Shown here: one piece after another, positions 16,679 through 25,670 of the stretch | How positions within the stretch are numbered: the first letter of the stretch is position 1 | Layout of the letters: every line of letters begins with the position of its first letter | Notes under the pieces: model-generated | Seen by the model: the letters and a program-made list of their open reading frames with translations, nothing else | Databases searched by the model: none | What the model was told of the DNA's origin: nothing | Program-made: the position numbers and the translations under genes | Source of the DNA: a virus | DNA length: 64,000 nucleotides | Strand: one strand, 5' to 3' | IMG/VR virus record: IMGVR_UViG_3300024503_000441 | Span: 83,330-147,329 of that record

Positions 16679-17144
16679 ACACGTAGACCTATTCAAAGAT
16701 ATGATACCTGCTGTTGATATGGGTATCAAAGAGCTTTGGGATGCCGCCACTGATGAAGGTCGCAAAGAAATCAAAGGCGACCTCTTCAATCTTAATAGAT
16801 ATATCAGCAGTGTTAAAACCAGCAACTCTGAACTACAAGAGCATTATCTCCTAACAGTTAATGAATACTACAACAAGAACTGGAATGAGATCAGCGCACA
16901 CCCAAAGCTACAATGGCTTACTCTAGTGGCATGTAGTCATGAATCTAAGAAAGCACATTTTCACGAATGGATTCCTTTAAAGAAAGTTAAGAATCGCAAA
17001 GAAGAAGTTTTATCGGAACTGTTTCCCAATATGAAACTTGATGATATTTCTGCATTGGCCGCTATCACTACAGATAAAGAGATAAAGGAATACTGTGAGA
17101 CACTTGGTTGGGATAAAAAAGAAATCAATGGACTTAAACTATAA
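16665..17144 (+). CDS. Possible clamp-loader small subunit (gp62-like)
   Basis: A 159-residue helical protein. Its size, its location among replication genes and the pattern of a hydrophobic helix followed by W-x-P-L-K-K and a Lys/Glu-rich helical C-terminus resemble the small clamp-loader subunits of T4-like phages, but the similarity is weak. No Walker motif, as expected for gp62. If right, gp44 and gp45 should lie outside this window. Otherwise hypothetical. Confidence 0.4.
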   Translation: MGKNKHVDLFKDMIPAVDMGIKELWDAATDEGRKEIKGDLFNLNRYISSVKTSNSELQEHYLLTVNEYYNKNWNEISAHPKLQWLTLVACSHESKKAHFHEWIPLKKVKNRKEEVLSELFPNMKLDDISALAAITTDKEIKEYCETLGWDKKEINGLKL

Positions 17145-17811
17145 GTGTGAACACTGCGGTAAGTTATTCGCTAAAGAAAAAACTTTAGTAGTTCACCTTT
17201 GTGAGCAGAAGCGTAGATACATCAGCCGTAATGAACGGCATGTACAAGCAGGTCTTCTCACGTTTCAAAAGTTCTATGAAGTCGCACAAAAGAATAAAAC
17301 TCCTAAGACATTTGATGAGTTTGAAGCCAGTCCTTATTACACGGCATTCGTTAAGTTTGGCAGCTTTCTGATCAATACCTCGCCTATATATCCTGAACAG
17401 TTTATTGATTTTGTTGTAAAGAGTGGAGTGAAACTAGATCACTGGTGTCGAGACGAACTCTATGAACAATACCTTAGCGAACTAGTAAAAAAAGAGCCTG
17501 CAGACGGTGCTATACAGCGATCTATTAAAACTATGATGGATTGGGGTGATGCTAACAATGCACCGTGGGAGCATTATTTTCAATACGTCAATCTAAACAG
17601 AGCCACACACGATATCCGAGAAGGATTGGTAAGTCCTTGGTTAGTGTTAAATACCAAATCGGGGAAAGAGATGTTGTCTAGGATGAACGATGAGCAGTTA
17701 GAAATAATAGGCCCGATTATAGATCCACAGTTCTGGATTCGAAGGTTTAAAGCACTGCCTGCTGATATCGAACTCATCAAAGACGTTGTTAAAGAAGCGA
17801 AAATTTTATAA
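17128..17811 (+). CDS. C2H2-type zinc-finger protein
   Basis: A 227-residue protein. Residues 4-24 form a C2H2-like finger (CEHCGKLFAKEKTLVVHLC) followed by basic QKRRYISRNERH, suggesting nucleic-acid binding. The remainder is helical with no known domain. The ATG at 17128 is chosen so that the finger is at the N-terminus; it overlaps the previous gene by 17 bases. Confidence 0.8.
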   Translation: MDLNYKCEHCGKLFAKEKTLVVHLCEQKRRYISRNERHVQAGLLTFQKFYEVAQKNKTPKTFDEFEASPYYTAFVKFGSFLINTSPIYPEQFIDFVVKSGVKLDHWCRDELYEQYLSELVKKEPADGAIQRSIKTMMDWGDANNAPWEHYFQYVNLNRATHDIREGLVSPWLVLNTKSGKEMLSRMNDEQLEIIGPIIDPQFWIRRFKALPADIELIKDVVKEAKIL

Positions 17812-18035
17812 TGCCTAAAAGACCTAAAGAAGAAGTAGTAGAAGAAGAACTGGCTGATAACGAAGAGTTTATTTCCAGAGACGATCTAGACATCGAAGTA
17901 GTCGTTGGCAATGAATCACCTGATGTATATGTTAAGTTTAGTGGCTTCGAAGACGAAGAAGATGCTGAAGAGTATGCACAGTTTTTAGCTGACACGTTAC
18001 CTCTACTATTATTCGAAACGACGAGATTGCAGTAA
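17811..18035 (+). CDS. Small acidic hypothetical protein
   Basis: A 74-residue, highly acidic protein (EEVVEEELADNEEF, DEEDAEEYAQFL). Start and stop overlap neighbours by one base, so it is translationally coupled. Could be a DNA mimic or protein partner; nothing in the sequence decides. Confidence 0.75.
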   Translation: MPKRPKEEVVEEELADNEEFISRDDLDIEVVVGNESPDVYVKFSGFEDEEDAEEYAQFLADTLPLLLFETTRLQ

Positions 18036-18226
18036 TGAAAACCAGAAAGTTACAAGATGGTTCTGAAGTTCAAGAACTTGAGGAACCAAAAATCCTTACC
18101 GTTAAAACGAAATGTCCAGAAAAATGGTTATTGGTTGACTTAGAGACTGGAGAGCGTTATACTGGATACATTACTGATGGAAATCAAAGTTGGAAAAAAG
18201 TTAATACATGCCGGACATTGACATAG
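18035..18226 (+). CDS. Small hypothetical protein
   Basis: A 63-residue beta-rich protein (WLLVDLETGERYTGYITDG). Coupled to the previous gene by TAATG. Its last 19 bases overlap the DnaE-like gene in another frame. Confidence 0.7.
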   Translation: MKTRKLQDGSEVQELEEPKILTVKTKCPEKWLLVDLETGERYTGYITDGNQSWKKVNTCRTLT

Positions 18227-18786
18227 ATTTCGTTGATAGAGACCAAGCACTAAAGTTGTTCAAACATATACGTGCTAGTCGAATCGAAGATGGTTCTCTT
18301 GTAAAACATAATACAGGAGTATACTTTCACGAAGTACCTATGAATGCAGAAAACGGTATGTGTGCAGTACCGTATGAAGAAGCAGAGGAACGTGGTTATT
18401 TTAAAATAGATTTTTTAAATGTAAGTATCTACAAAGGCATCCGAGATGAAGAGCATCTCAAGAAACTGATGGAGACTGAACCACTATGGGATCTACTGGA
18501 ACAAGAAGAATTCACGGACTTACTGTTTCACGTAAATGGGCACAGTTCATTGATGAAACAGATGAAACCCCGAAGTATCGAAGAGTTGGCAATGTGCTTG
18601 TCTTTGATACGCCCGGGCAAACGGCACCTACAAGGGAAGACCTGGAGCGAGATTGGTGCGGAGATATGGAAGAAGCCGACGAACGGTGACTACTATTTCA
18701 AGAAGAGCCACGCTGTAGCGTATGCCACTGCTGTAGCAGTACAGATGAATCTAATCTGCGAGCAGATCAGTTATGGATATAGTTAA
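18208..18786 (+). CDS. Miniature DnaE-like (C-family polymerase) protein
   Basis: A 192-residue protein that keeps DnaE landmarks in the right order. PDIDIDF at residues 2-8 matches PDFDVDF of E. coli DnaE with two catalytic Asp. VKHNTGVYFHEVP (32-44) resembles the HAAGVVI region. YFKIDFL (64-70) matches KFDFL with the third catalytic Asp. MKPRSIEELAMCLSLIRPG (119-137) matches the P-x-x-x-E/D-x-x-A...RPG finger motif. KKSHAVAYA (165-173) matches NKSHSAAYA. DnaE is about 1,160 residues, so over 80 percent is missing. It may be a catalytic relic, a regulator or a very small polymerase; T4-like phages normally replicate with a B-family polymerase (gp43), not seen here. Confidence 0.75.
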   Translation: MPDIDIDFVDRDQALKLFKHIRASRIEDGSLVKHNTGVYFHEVPMNAENGMCAVPYEEAEERGYFKIDFLNVSIYKGIRDEEHLKKLMETEPLWDLLEQEEFTDLLFHVNGHSSLMKQMKPRSIEELAMCLSLIRPGKRHLQGKTWSEIGAEIWKKPTNGDYYFKKSHAVAYATAVAVQMNLICEQISYGYS

Positions 18787-19154
18787 GGTGCTTTTCGCAC
18801 CAAAGTAATCGATTTACGTTTAATACGTTTAACGATTATATCATTAAGGCTAGTACATGGCCCTAGTACTACCTTTACATCTTTGGTAGCAAAGTTCCTA
18901 ATAACGTACCTAAACTGTATTATTTCTTTGTTTAGGAAAATATTGATAGGTATTTGTCTATTAGACTCCCACCACCAAGCTTCTCCTAGCTCTAAGAACT
19001 TGGCTTTTTCAGCTTCTGTGCGAATAGATGAATAATCGTAGATGCTGGTAACTTGAGCATCCTGATTGATTATTATCCCCACGTATTCCTGATTTACGTG
19101 GGTTAGGATACTTATGAATGGAAAGTTTTCTTGTAAGTTTTCTGTTATTCTCAT
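18783..19154 (-). CDS. Hypothetical protein
   Basis: A 123-residue protein, basic at the C-terminus (KRIKRKSITLVRKAP). Beta-rich N-terminal half with SILTHVNQEYVGIIINQD. It stands convergent to the DnaE-like gene with a 4-base overlap and divergent from the structural gene at 19184. No domain recognised. Confidence 0.7.
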   Translation of the reverse strand: MRITENLQENFPFISILTHVNQEYVGIIINQDAQVTSIYDYSSIRTEAEKAKFLELGEAWWWESNRQIPINIFLNKEIIQFRYVIRNFATKDVKVVLGPCTSLNDIIVKRIKRKSITLVRKAP

Positions 19155-19156
19155 CG

Positions 19157-19163
19157 ATAAATA
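19157..19163 (+). promoter_or_regulatory. Late promoter motif ATAAATA
   Basis: GATAAATA 20 bases upstream of the structural-protein ATG at 19184, so this late gene would have a short leader. Confidence 0.55.
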
Positions 19164-19183
19164 CTATAAAGGTCCGCTAATGT

Positions 19184-20293
19184 ATGCAACTTAACCCAGT
19201 TTATTTATATCCAAATAAAATAGATGTTTTTACCAATGCGTTAGCTTCCTGGAAAACAGAGAGGTATCGTAGAGTGTACAACCGCAACCTAAAAGTATAT
19301 CGAGGTGTCGACAATCGCATCGATCTGCAGGTCCGTAACAGCGACGAAAAAGCCGCCGATATTACTGGATCTGTTTTGGTATTTAACATCGTAGGAAGAG
19401 AGACCAGAGATTTAGTGGTCCAGAAAGACTGCATGACTGTAGCAAACAGTTCAGGCAAGGTATATGTCACCTTAGGTGAAAGCGATCTAGCCACACTAGA
19501 CCCAGGAATGTACAACTACAGTGTCATTCAAGAAATAAGACAAGTAGAAGGCGACGGCTACAGAGTTAGCAGTAGAACACCATTGTACACTGATGCACAG
19601 TATGGTGCCAGCGGAACTTTAGAAATATCAAATGATGTTGCTGGTGAAATACATGACAGTCTCGAGATAACAAAGTTTAACTATATCAATCCATGGGTCA
19701 CTGGATATGATAATCCTGCATATAGTGTCAGCAGTATAATCGACACACGACATTATCTAGAGACTCCGCAGAGTCTACATACCCTAGCAATCTACTCAAC
19801 AAACTACAGCGGTAAAGTATTGATACAAGGAAGCCTAGACGAGAGTGCAGTTCCGGGAGAATCATCATGGGTTAATATTCCAGATAGTTCTATTAGCCCT
19901 GGCGGCAATAACTTTGAAATACTAAACACACCACTAGTTTATAAAAATGTTACAGGAAAGTGGGTTTGGTTAAGATTATATTTTGGATCAAACAAAGGTT
20001 TCTATGCATCATTTACCGTGCAACAAACAACTCTTGGAAACTATATCGTAGACATCGATAACGGAGGCCAAGGTTATTCTACTGGAGATCAAATCGTTAT
20101 TAACGGTCGTTCTTTAGGCGGCACATCTCCTACCAATGATCTTTTCTTAACGGTAACATCGACCACCGGTATTGGCGGAATCGCTCAAGTAAATTGGACT
20201 GGCGTTTCTCCGATTGGATATCGAACTTACTTTGTAACACCAGCAATGTTACCAACTACAGGCGGACGTATTGACAAACTATTATACAGATAA
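19184..20293 (+). CDS. Virion structural protein (baseplate/tail type)
   Basis: A 369-residue beta-rich protein. The N-terminal third (KVYRGVDNRIDLQVRNSDEK, then VLVFNIVGRETRDLVVQKD) resembles the BppU/baseplate N-terminal fold used by tail proteins. The C-terminal half has Gly-rich strands and loops (NGGQGYSTGDQIVINGRSLG) typical of fibre-like virion proteins. Preceded by a late promoter motif. An alternative ATG lies 4 bases upstream in another frame. Confidence 0.75.
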   Translation: MQLNPVYLYPNKIDVFTNALASWKTERYRRVYNRNLKVYRGVDNRIDLQVRNSDEKAADITGSVLVFNIVGRETRDLVVQKDCMTVANSSGKVYVTLGESDLATLDPGMYNYSVIQEIRQVEGDGYRVSSRTPLYTDAQYGASGTLEISNDVAGEIHDSLEITKFNYINPWVTGYDNPAYSVSSIIDTRHYLETPQSLHTLAIYSTNYSGKVLIQGSLDESAVPGESSWVNIPDSSISPGGNNFEILNTPLVYKNVTGKWVWLRLYFGSNKGFYASFTVQQTTLGNYIVDIDNGGQGYSTGDQIVINGRSLGGTSPTNDLFLTVTSTTGIGGIAQVNWTGVSPIGYRTYFVTPAMLPTTGGRIDKLLYR

Positions 20294-20299
20294 TACAAT
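20271..20299 (+). promoter_or_regulatory. sigma70 promoter of primase gene, leaderless geometry
   Basis: TTGACA, 17 bp, TACAAT, then 5 bases to the ATG at 20305. It lies at the 3' end of the structural gene. Confidence 0.8.
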
Positions 20300-20304
20300 A
20301 AAGT

Positions 20305-21309
20305 ATGACTCTGGTAATAGATACATTCCGTAAACTACTCCCACCCCGTGCTAAGGCAACTCCCTCTGGGTGGACTAGTTTCAATGCCCCATGTTGCGGT
20401 CATCGTGGCCATAGTCCAGATACTCGAAAACGTGGTGGAGTAAGGTTTGACCAAGGAATAGTATTCAACTGTTTCAACTGCAAGTTTAGTGCAAGTTGGC
20501 AACCGGGTCGCCCAATATCAGAAAAACTAAAAGCTCTATGTCGTTGGCTCGGTGCCACTGAAGATGATATCAAGACGTTAGTCTTTGAAGCATTAAAAAC
20601 AGAAGCGCCAGACTATGTACACGAAGTCAAAGAAGCAGTTAGCTTCACTCCTAAAAAACTACCCGAAGGAAGTGCTCCACTAACAGAGTGGGCTGAACAT
20701 CCTTGTTTGCCTGAAGAGTACGGCATTAAGATAGCAGAAGTTGTAGAATATCTAACTAATAGAGGACTAGATCCAACTGATCCTTTGTATCATTGGAGTC
20801 CTGAAGCAGGGTATGAGAATCGTGTGATCATTCCATTCTTTTATAATGGTGTCGTTGTTGGTAACACAGCACGTAAGGTCACTGAAGGAAAACCAAAGTA
20901 TCTTTCTGATCAACATCCACATTTTGTCTTTAATATCGATTCTCAAGAAGAGGATCAAAAATATCTCTTTGTATGTGAAGGCCCGTTTGATGCTATATCA
21001 GTAGGAGGTGTAGCTTTGCTAACCAATGATATAGCAGATCAGCAGGCACGTATCATAAACAGCCTGGGTGCAGAAGTTATCGTTATTCCGGATCAAGATG
21101 AAGCAGGGCTAAATCTAATAAAGAAAGCCATAGATTATGATTGGTCTGTGGCGTTTCCTAACTGGGATATTGATGTCAAAGATCCTGCAGATGCTGTGCT
21201 TAAATATGGAAAACTATTTGTCATAGTTGACGCTATCAAAACAGCTCAAAAAGGCAAGATAAAAATAACGATGGCTATGAATAAATTTAAAAACAATCTA
21301 GAGAAATAA
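20305..21309 (+). CDS. 61: DNA primase (T4 gp61 type)
   Basis: A 334-residue primase that makes RNA primers with the gp41 helicase. An N-terminal zinc ribbon (APCCGHRGH ... FNCFNC, residues 29-59) is followed by a TOPRIM-type centre (LFVCEGPFDAISV, VIPDQDEAGL) that holds the acidic metal-binding residues. Length matches gp61 (342). It is in the same direction as helicase gp41 two genes later. Confidence 0.93.
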   Translation: MTLVIDTFRKLLPPRAKATPSGWTSFNAPCCGHRGHSPDTRKRGGVRFDQGIVFNCFNCKFSASWQPGRPISEKLKALCRWLGATEDDIKTLVFEALKTEAPDYVHEVKEAVSFTPKKLPEGSAPLTEWAEHPCLPEEYGIKIAEVVEYLTNRGLDPTDPLYHWSPEAGYENRVIIPFFYNGVVVGNTARKVTEGKPKYLSDQHPHFVFNIDSQEEDQKYLFVCEGPFDAISVGGVALLTNDIADQQARIINSLGAEVIVIPDQDEAGLNLIKKAIDYDWSVAFPNWDIDVKDPADAVLKYGKLFVIVDAIKTAQKGKIKITMAMNKFKNNLEK

Positions 21310-21414
21310 ATGATTAAAAAATGGTTAAAGTGGTTTCGTGAATGGAGAGAACTGAGAGCTTTTAGAAAGAAAGTAGCCAGACTAAAAGATAAGGATCCGT
21401 TCATTTACAAATGA
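21310..21414 (+). CDS. Small basic Trp-rich protein between primase and carbamoyltransferase
   Basis: A 34-residue peptide (MIKKWLKWFREWRELRAFRK...) forming one basic amphipathic helix ending DPFIYK. Stop and next start overlap as ATGA; the ATG directly abuts the primase stop. Short peptides of this composition recur in marine T4-like phages. Function unknown. Confidence 0.7.
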   Translation: MIKKWLKWFREWRELRAFRKKVARLKDKDPFIYK

Positions 21415-22874
21415 TTACTTGGGGTATTTCAGCAAACAGTCATGATGCTGCTCTAGCAGTATTCTGTGACGAGAAACTAGCATTCGCTAGCCAAAGCGAA
21501 AGATTTAGTGGTGTCAAGAATGATCCGCATCTGGATTATTCTATGATCGCATACGCAGAACAACGATGGGGTAAACCAGGACGCATCTATTGGTATGAGA
21601 ACCCGCTAAAGAAAAGTATACGACAGCTATTTGCAGGACAGATTGAAAATATAAAAGAAAATAATATCAAGAGGTACCTTAGTACATATAATATCAATGC
21701 ACCTATTCGTTACACTGATCATCATCGTAGTCACGCCGCTGCTGGTTATTTTACTAGTCCATTTGATCGCGCTTGTGTTCTCGTGATTGATGCTATCGGT
21801 GAGTTTGAAACACTAACGATATGGAAAGCTGACGGATTAGAACTTAAGAAGGTATACAGCCAAAGATATCCTAACTCTATAGGCCTATGGTACAGTGCTA
21901 TGACGCAACGTGTGGGACTAAAGCCCAATGAAGAAGAATATATCCTAATGGGCATGTCAGCGTATGGCGATGATAGCCTGACTAACAAAGTATACGATGA
22001 CTTTATTAGGAATGCTGATCGTTTTGAGTTTAAAGATAATCTGCATAGAGGCTGTAAGACTTGGGCTCCTGAACTCTTAGAAGACGCTAACTTTGATATA
22101 GCTTCTGCCACGCAGAAAGTATATGAAACATTATTCATGACTGCGCTAAAGAAAGCAAGAGAGTTAGTAGATTGTGAAAATCTCGTTCTCATGGGCGGCT
22201 GTGCCTTAAACTGTGTGGCCAATAGATTAGTATATCGATATTTTGATAAACTATGGATCTATCCTAGTCCTGGCGACAGTGGATCAGCTATCGGCGCAGT
22301 ATTGGCACATCATCCTGTTTGGCGGTTTGGTACCTATTGGGATGAACCATTCTTGGGCTACGATATGGGATATCACACTACTGAAGAACATATCGTCGAT
22401 TATCTTATAGAACATAAGATTTGTGGACTAGCTAGGGGTCGTGCAGAGTTTGGACCTAGAGCACTAGGCAATAGAAGTCTTATTGCAGATCCCAGAGGTA
22501 ATGATATAAAGGAAAGAGTAAATGATATTAAACGAAGACAAAAATTTAGACCCTTTGCCCCTGCAGTTTTGGCTGAGTTATCTAATGATTATTTTGATAT
22601 CCCTGGTGGCCGCAGTCCTTATATGCAAATGGTCGCTAAGTGCAGGAATCCTGAGCTTTATCCTGCTATCGTTCACGTTGACGGGACTTCTCGTGTACAG
22701 ACAGTTGAAAAAGACGGATCTCCATTTAGACGACTCTTAGAGATATGGTATGCACGTACAGGCTGTCCAATGCTGTTAAACACCAGTCTTAATATCAAGG
22801 GAGAGCCTATGGTAAACGACATAGAAGATTCTGAGCGTTGGAGTCAAAAATATGGTTTACCTGTGTTTAACTAG
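21411..22874 (+). CDS. Carbamoyltransferase (NodU/CmcH family)
   Basis: A 487-residue enzyme that transfers carbamoyl groups from carbamoyl phosphate, usually to a sugar or nucleoside hydroxyl. N-terminal ASKHA-like domain: WGISANSHDAALAV, SERFSGVKN, DHHRSHAAAGYFTS (metal His cluster) and VLVIDAIGEFET. C-terminal YrdC-like domain: GRAEFGPRALGNRSLIADPR and KFRPFAPAVL. Length is a little short of the usual 570. Its target may be modified DNA or the glycans built by the sugar cassette. Confidence 0.92.
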   Translation: MITWGISANSHDAALAVFCDEKLAFASQSERFSGVKNDPHLDYSMIAYAEQRWGKPGRIYWYENPLKKSIRQLFAGQIENIKENNIKRYLSTYNINAPIRYTDHHRSHAAAGYFTSPFDRACVLVIDAIGEFETLTIWKADGLELKKVYSQRYPNSIGLWYSAMTQRVGLKPNEEEYILMGMSAYGDDSLTNKVYDDFIRNADRFEFKDNLHRGCKTWAPELLEDANFDIASATQKVYETLFMTALKKARELVDCENLVLMGGCALNCVANRLVYRYFDKLWIYPSPGDSGSAIGAVLAHHPVWRFGTYWDEPFLGYDMGYHTTEEHIVDYLIEHKICGLARGRAEFGPRALGNRSLIADPRGNDIKERVNDIKRRQKFRPFAPAVLAELSNDYFDIPGGRSPYMQMVAKCRNPELYPAIVHVDGTSRVQTVEKDGSPFRRLLEIWYARTGCPMLLNTSLNIKGEPMVNDIEDSERWSQKYGLPVFN

Positions 22875-22884
22875 AGTATATAAT
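22856..22884 (+). promoter_or_regulatory. sigma70-type promoter of helicase gene
   Basis: TTTACC, 17 bp, TATAAT, overlapping the end of the carbamoyltransferase gene; the ATG follows at 22892, 7 bases after the -10. Confidence 0.6.
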
Positions 22885-22891
22885 AATAACT

Positions 22892-24307
22892 ATGATTAAA
22901 GATTACGGATACGAAGTACAAAAACTATACCTAGAACTGATGCTAGCAGATGCAGAGGTTTTCGTCAGATGCCAAGGCATCTTTGACCACACATTGTTTG
23001 ATCGGAAACTACAAGATGCCGCAGAGTTTGTCAACGAATATGCCAAGCAATATAGTGTGTTGCCAGACTATGCAATGGTCAATGCTACCTGCAATGTTTC
23101 ATTAGAAAAACCCGAAGACGTCAAAGATGGCCACATGGATTGGCTCATGGATGAGTTCGAGCAGTTCACTAGGCACAAGGCACTTGAACGTGCGATCATT
23201 AACTCTGCAGACCTATTAGAAAAACATGACTATGGTCAGGTAGAAGTCATGATCAAAGAGGCAGTACAGATAGGTCTAGCCAAGGACATGGGCACAGACT
23301 ATTTTGCTGATCCTAGAAGTCGACTCATGCGTATCAAGGATAAGAATGGTCAGATATCTACAGGTTGGCCGACGTTAGATAAGAGATTGTTTGGTGGTAT
23401 GAACCGTGGAGAGTTGAATATCTTTGCGGGTGGATCTGGTGCAGGTAAGAGCTTATTCTTAGCGAACCTAGGTGTGAACTGGGCACTACAGGGTTTAAAT
23501 GTAGTGTACCTGACACTAGAACTTTCAGAAGAACTTGTTAGTATGCGTATCGATGCCATGCTCACAGGCATACCAACTAAAGAGATTTTCCGTGATCTAG
23601 ATGACGTAGAAATGAAAGTCAAGATCATCGGCAAGAAGTCTGGCGCTATGCAGATCAAGTATATGCCCAGTGGAAAGACTGCTAATGATCTAAGAGCATA
23701 TCTCAAAGAGTTTGAAATCAAAACAGGACGTAAAGTAGATGTACTGCTAGTAGACTATCTAGACTTATTGATGCCTGTTAGCAAGAAGATTAGCCCAGCA
23801 GACCTGTTTATCAAAGACAAGTACGTTTCAGAAGAACTTAGAAATTTGGCTGTAGAAAAGAACTGCATACTAGTAACTGCCGCACAGTTAAATCGTGGTG
23901 CTGTAGAAGAAGTAGAGTTTGATCATAGTCATATTTCGGGCGGTCTGTCAAAGATCCAGACAGCAGATAATGTGTTTGGTATCTTTACAAGTCGTGCTAT
24001 GCGTGAGCGTGGACGCTATCAGATACAGTTGATGAAAACACGTAGCAGTAGTGGTGTAGGTATGAAAGTAGATCTAGAGTTTAATCTAGAGAGCTTGAAG
24101 ATTTCAGATCTGCCAGAAGAAGAACAAGAACACTCAGGCGCCACAAGCAGAGGCGCAAGCAGCATCATTGATTCCATTAAACGTAAGACGGAAGTACAAC
24201 CTAGAGAAGAACCCGATCAGGGTTCTAGTCTAGGCAAAGTTCGTGCCAATGTAGAATCCACGAAGCTGCGTGAGATTCTAAGTAGCATGAACTCAGATGA
24301 AGAATAA
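22892..24307 (+). CDS. 41: Replicative DNA helicase (T4 gp41, DnaB family)
   Basis: A 471-residue hexameric helicase that unwinds DNA at the fork and pairs with primase. Walker A GGSGAGKS is at residues 180-187, Walker B is VDVLLVDYLD, and the DnaB-type Gln/Arg motifs are seen (VTAAQLNRG, SGGLSKIQTADNVFGI). Length equals T4 gp41 (475). Its end overlaps the next gene by 11 bases. Confidence 0.95.
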   Translation: MIKDYGYEVQKLYLELMLADAEVFVRCQGIFDHTLFDRKLQDAAEFVNEYAKQYSVLPDYAMVNATCNVSLEKPEDVKDGHMDWLMDEFEQFTRHKALERAIINSADLLEKHDYGQVEVMIKEAVQIGLAKDMGTDYFADPRSRLMRIKDKNGQISTGWPTLDKRLFGGMNRGELNIFAGGSGAGKSLFLANLGVNWALQGLNVVYLTLELSEELVSMRIDAMLTGIPTKEIFRDLDDVEMKVKIIGKKSGAMQIKYMPSGKTANDLRAYLKEFEIKTGRKVDVLLVDYLDLLMPVSKKISPADLFIKDKYVSEELRNLAVEKNCILVTAAQLNRGAVEEVEFDHSHISGGLSKIQTADNVFGIFTSRAMRERGRYQIQLMKTRSSSGVGMKVDLEFNLESLKISDLPEEEQEHSGATSRGASSIIDSIKRKTEVQPREEPDQGSSLGKVRANVESTKLREILSSMNSDEE

Positions 24308-24533
24308 GAGAATCAATCTTTATAACTGGGAAAACAGGGTAACAGATCTAATAGACATACCCTGGCCTAAAGTACACGCAGAAATAGGCACTGATCAGGT
24401 AAACTGGCTTCTAAAACAGCCCCCAGAACGCTGCCAGCTAGTAGTAGATAAACTCAACGAAAGACTCACGCTAGTAGCTGAGTTTTATCGTGATGATGCC
24501 CTTACAGACTATTATTTGCGATGGGCTAAATAG
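24297..24533 (+). CDS. Small hypothetical protein after gp41
   Basis: A 78-residue helical protein with Trp residues (RINLYNWENRVTDLI, IPWPKVHAEIG). Co-translated with the helicase. Its stop codon lies inside the CTAAATA late promoter of the next gene. No domain recognised. Confidence 0.75.
   Translation: MKNKRINLYNWENRVTDLIDIPWPKVHAEIGTDQVNWLLKQPPERCQLVVDKLNERLTLVAEFYRDDALTDYYLRWAK
24526..24532 (+). promoter_or_regulatory. Late promoter CTAAATA, 5 bases before ATG
   Basis: CTAAATA then GTAAT and the ATG at 24538. Predicts a leaderless late transcript. Confidence 0.65.
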
Positions 24534-24537
24534 TAAT

Positions 24538-24924
24538 ATGAGAATCAAAGACGTTATCAGCGAAGGAAAAGTCACGGGCGATGTACCCAAAGATCTCGTT
24601 GACAAAGGACACGGCGGCGTTCAGCTAACTCGTGACGTGGGTGGGTATGACCGTGTTTATCACTTAAATCGTATGATGATGGCTATGGCTATGGCTGACG
24701 GTAAAAGTAAAAAACCTGTTGACATGGATGCAGCTAGCTGGTACGAAAAATACAATATCGCATTCCCATACAGCGACTTAGAAGCGATGATGGTTAACCA
24801 AGCGATCGCTACGATTCCAACAGATCATAAAGGTCTTATTGCTCGCGGCAAAAGCGAAGAGAACAAAGGCACTAATAAGACCAGTCCTGTGGCCAAGCCA
24901 AAACGTAACAAATACGGAGTTTAA
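24538..24924 (+). CDS. Putative capsid-targeted internal protein
   Basis: A 128-residue product. The N-terminus MRIKDVISE resembles the T4 capsid targeting sequence (MKTYQEFIAE type) that ends at an I/L-x-E site cut by the prohead protease. The ATG at 24538 is chosen because a late promoter lies exactly 5 bases upstream; the longer frame starts inside the previous gene. The middle is Met-rich (RMMMAMAMADG) and the C-terminus basic (KPKRNKYGV). The packaging role is inferred. Confidence 0.75.
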   Translation: MRIKDVISEGKVTGDVPKDLVDKGHGGVQLTRDVGGYDRVYHLNRMMMAMAMADGKSKKPVDMDAASWYEKYNIAFPYSDLEAMMVNQAIATIPTDHKGLIARGKSEENKGTNKTSPVAKPKRNKYGV

Positions 24925-25629
24925 ATGAGGCTTTCTGAGTTCAAGGCTGGACATTTTGTAACTGTCAACTCTAAACTAAATCCCAAGATTTGGTCGGGCA
25001 GTGATCTACTTCCTGAAGTATCACACAAGTTGATCAAGATAGCAGAAAAGTTCGAAGAGTTTATCGGTGTAGATCTACCCGTAGTTGACTATACTGTAAC
25101 TGGATCAAACGCTAACTATTCGTGGACCAAGTTTAGCGATCTAGATCTACACTTGATCGTCCGCGGTGATGTCAGTGAAGCTATGCGTGAGTTATTTTCT
25201 GCAAAGAAGGCACTGTGGGGAGAACATCACAATATCAGCATACGTGGTATTCCCGTAGAATGTTATGTGCAGGGCGAAAATGAAGCACATCACAGCACCG
25301 GAGTCTATAGCGTAGCACATGGTCAGTGGATCAAAGAACCCAGCAAGACACAGCCACCAACTGATGACAGTGCTGTAGAGCGTAAACTAGAATCTATAGT
25401 ACATGATGTAGATGCTGCTATAAGTTCTGGCAGTTTGGACAAGATCGAGTCCATGAAAGAACGTATAACCAATATGCGCAAGGCAGGATTGGAACGTGCC
25501 GGTGAATGGAGCACAGAAAATCTAGTGTTCAAGAAACTGCGCAATCTGGGAGTCATCGACAAGCTCACAGACAAGATACGTGAGTTGGAAGACCAAGAAC
25601 TGAGCCTAGAAAGCAAAAATTTGACATAG
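24925..25629 (+). CDS. Nucleotidyltransferase-fold protein
   Basis: A 234-residue protein. VTGSNANYSWTKFSDLDLHL (about residues 56-75) is the G-S...N...S-D-x-D signature of the Pol-beta/MNT nucleotidyltransferase fold, with a later acidic or His residue region (GIPVECYVQGENEAHH) supplying the third carboxylate. The C-terminal half is a charged helical bundle. The substrate cannot be told from sequence; members modify RNA, proteins or small molecules. Follows the previous gene directly. Confidence 0.75.
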   Translation: MRLSEFKAGHFVTVNSKLNPKIWSGSDLLPEVSHKLIKIAEKFEEFIGVDLPVVDYTVTGSNANYSWTKFSDLDLHLIVRGDVSEAMRELFSAKKALWGEHHNISIRGIPVECYVQGENEAHHSTGVYSVAHGQWIKEPSKTQPPTDDSAVERKLESIVHDVDAAISSGSLDKIESMKERITNMRKAGLERAGEWSTENLVFKKLRNLGVIDKLTDKIRELEDQELSLESKNLT

Positions 25630-25649
25630 TCAATAAATACCTATATAAT
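25621..25649 (+). promoter_or_regulatory. Perfect consensus sigma70 promoter
   Basis: TTGACA, 17 bp, TATAAT, with the -35 overlapping the last codons of the preceding gene. A late motif ATAAATA (25633-25639) sits inside the spacer, so the gene at 25671 could be read early and late. Confidence 0.85.
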
Positions 25650-25670
25650 AATTATATATGGGGCACGACT

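Noticed and set aside
21746-22222. 158-residue minus-strand frame inside the carbamoyltransferase gene
   Set aside because: No start signals; the plus strand encodes conserved carbamoyltransferase motifs over the same bases.
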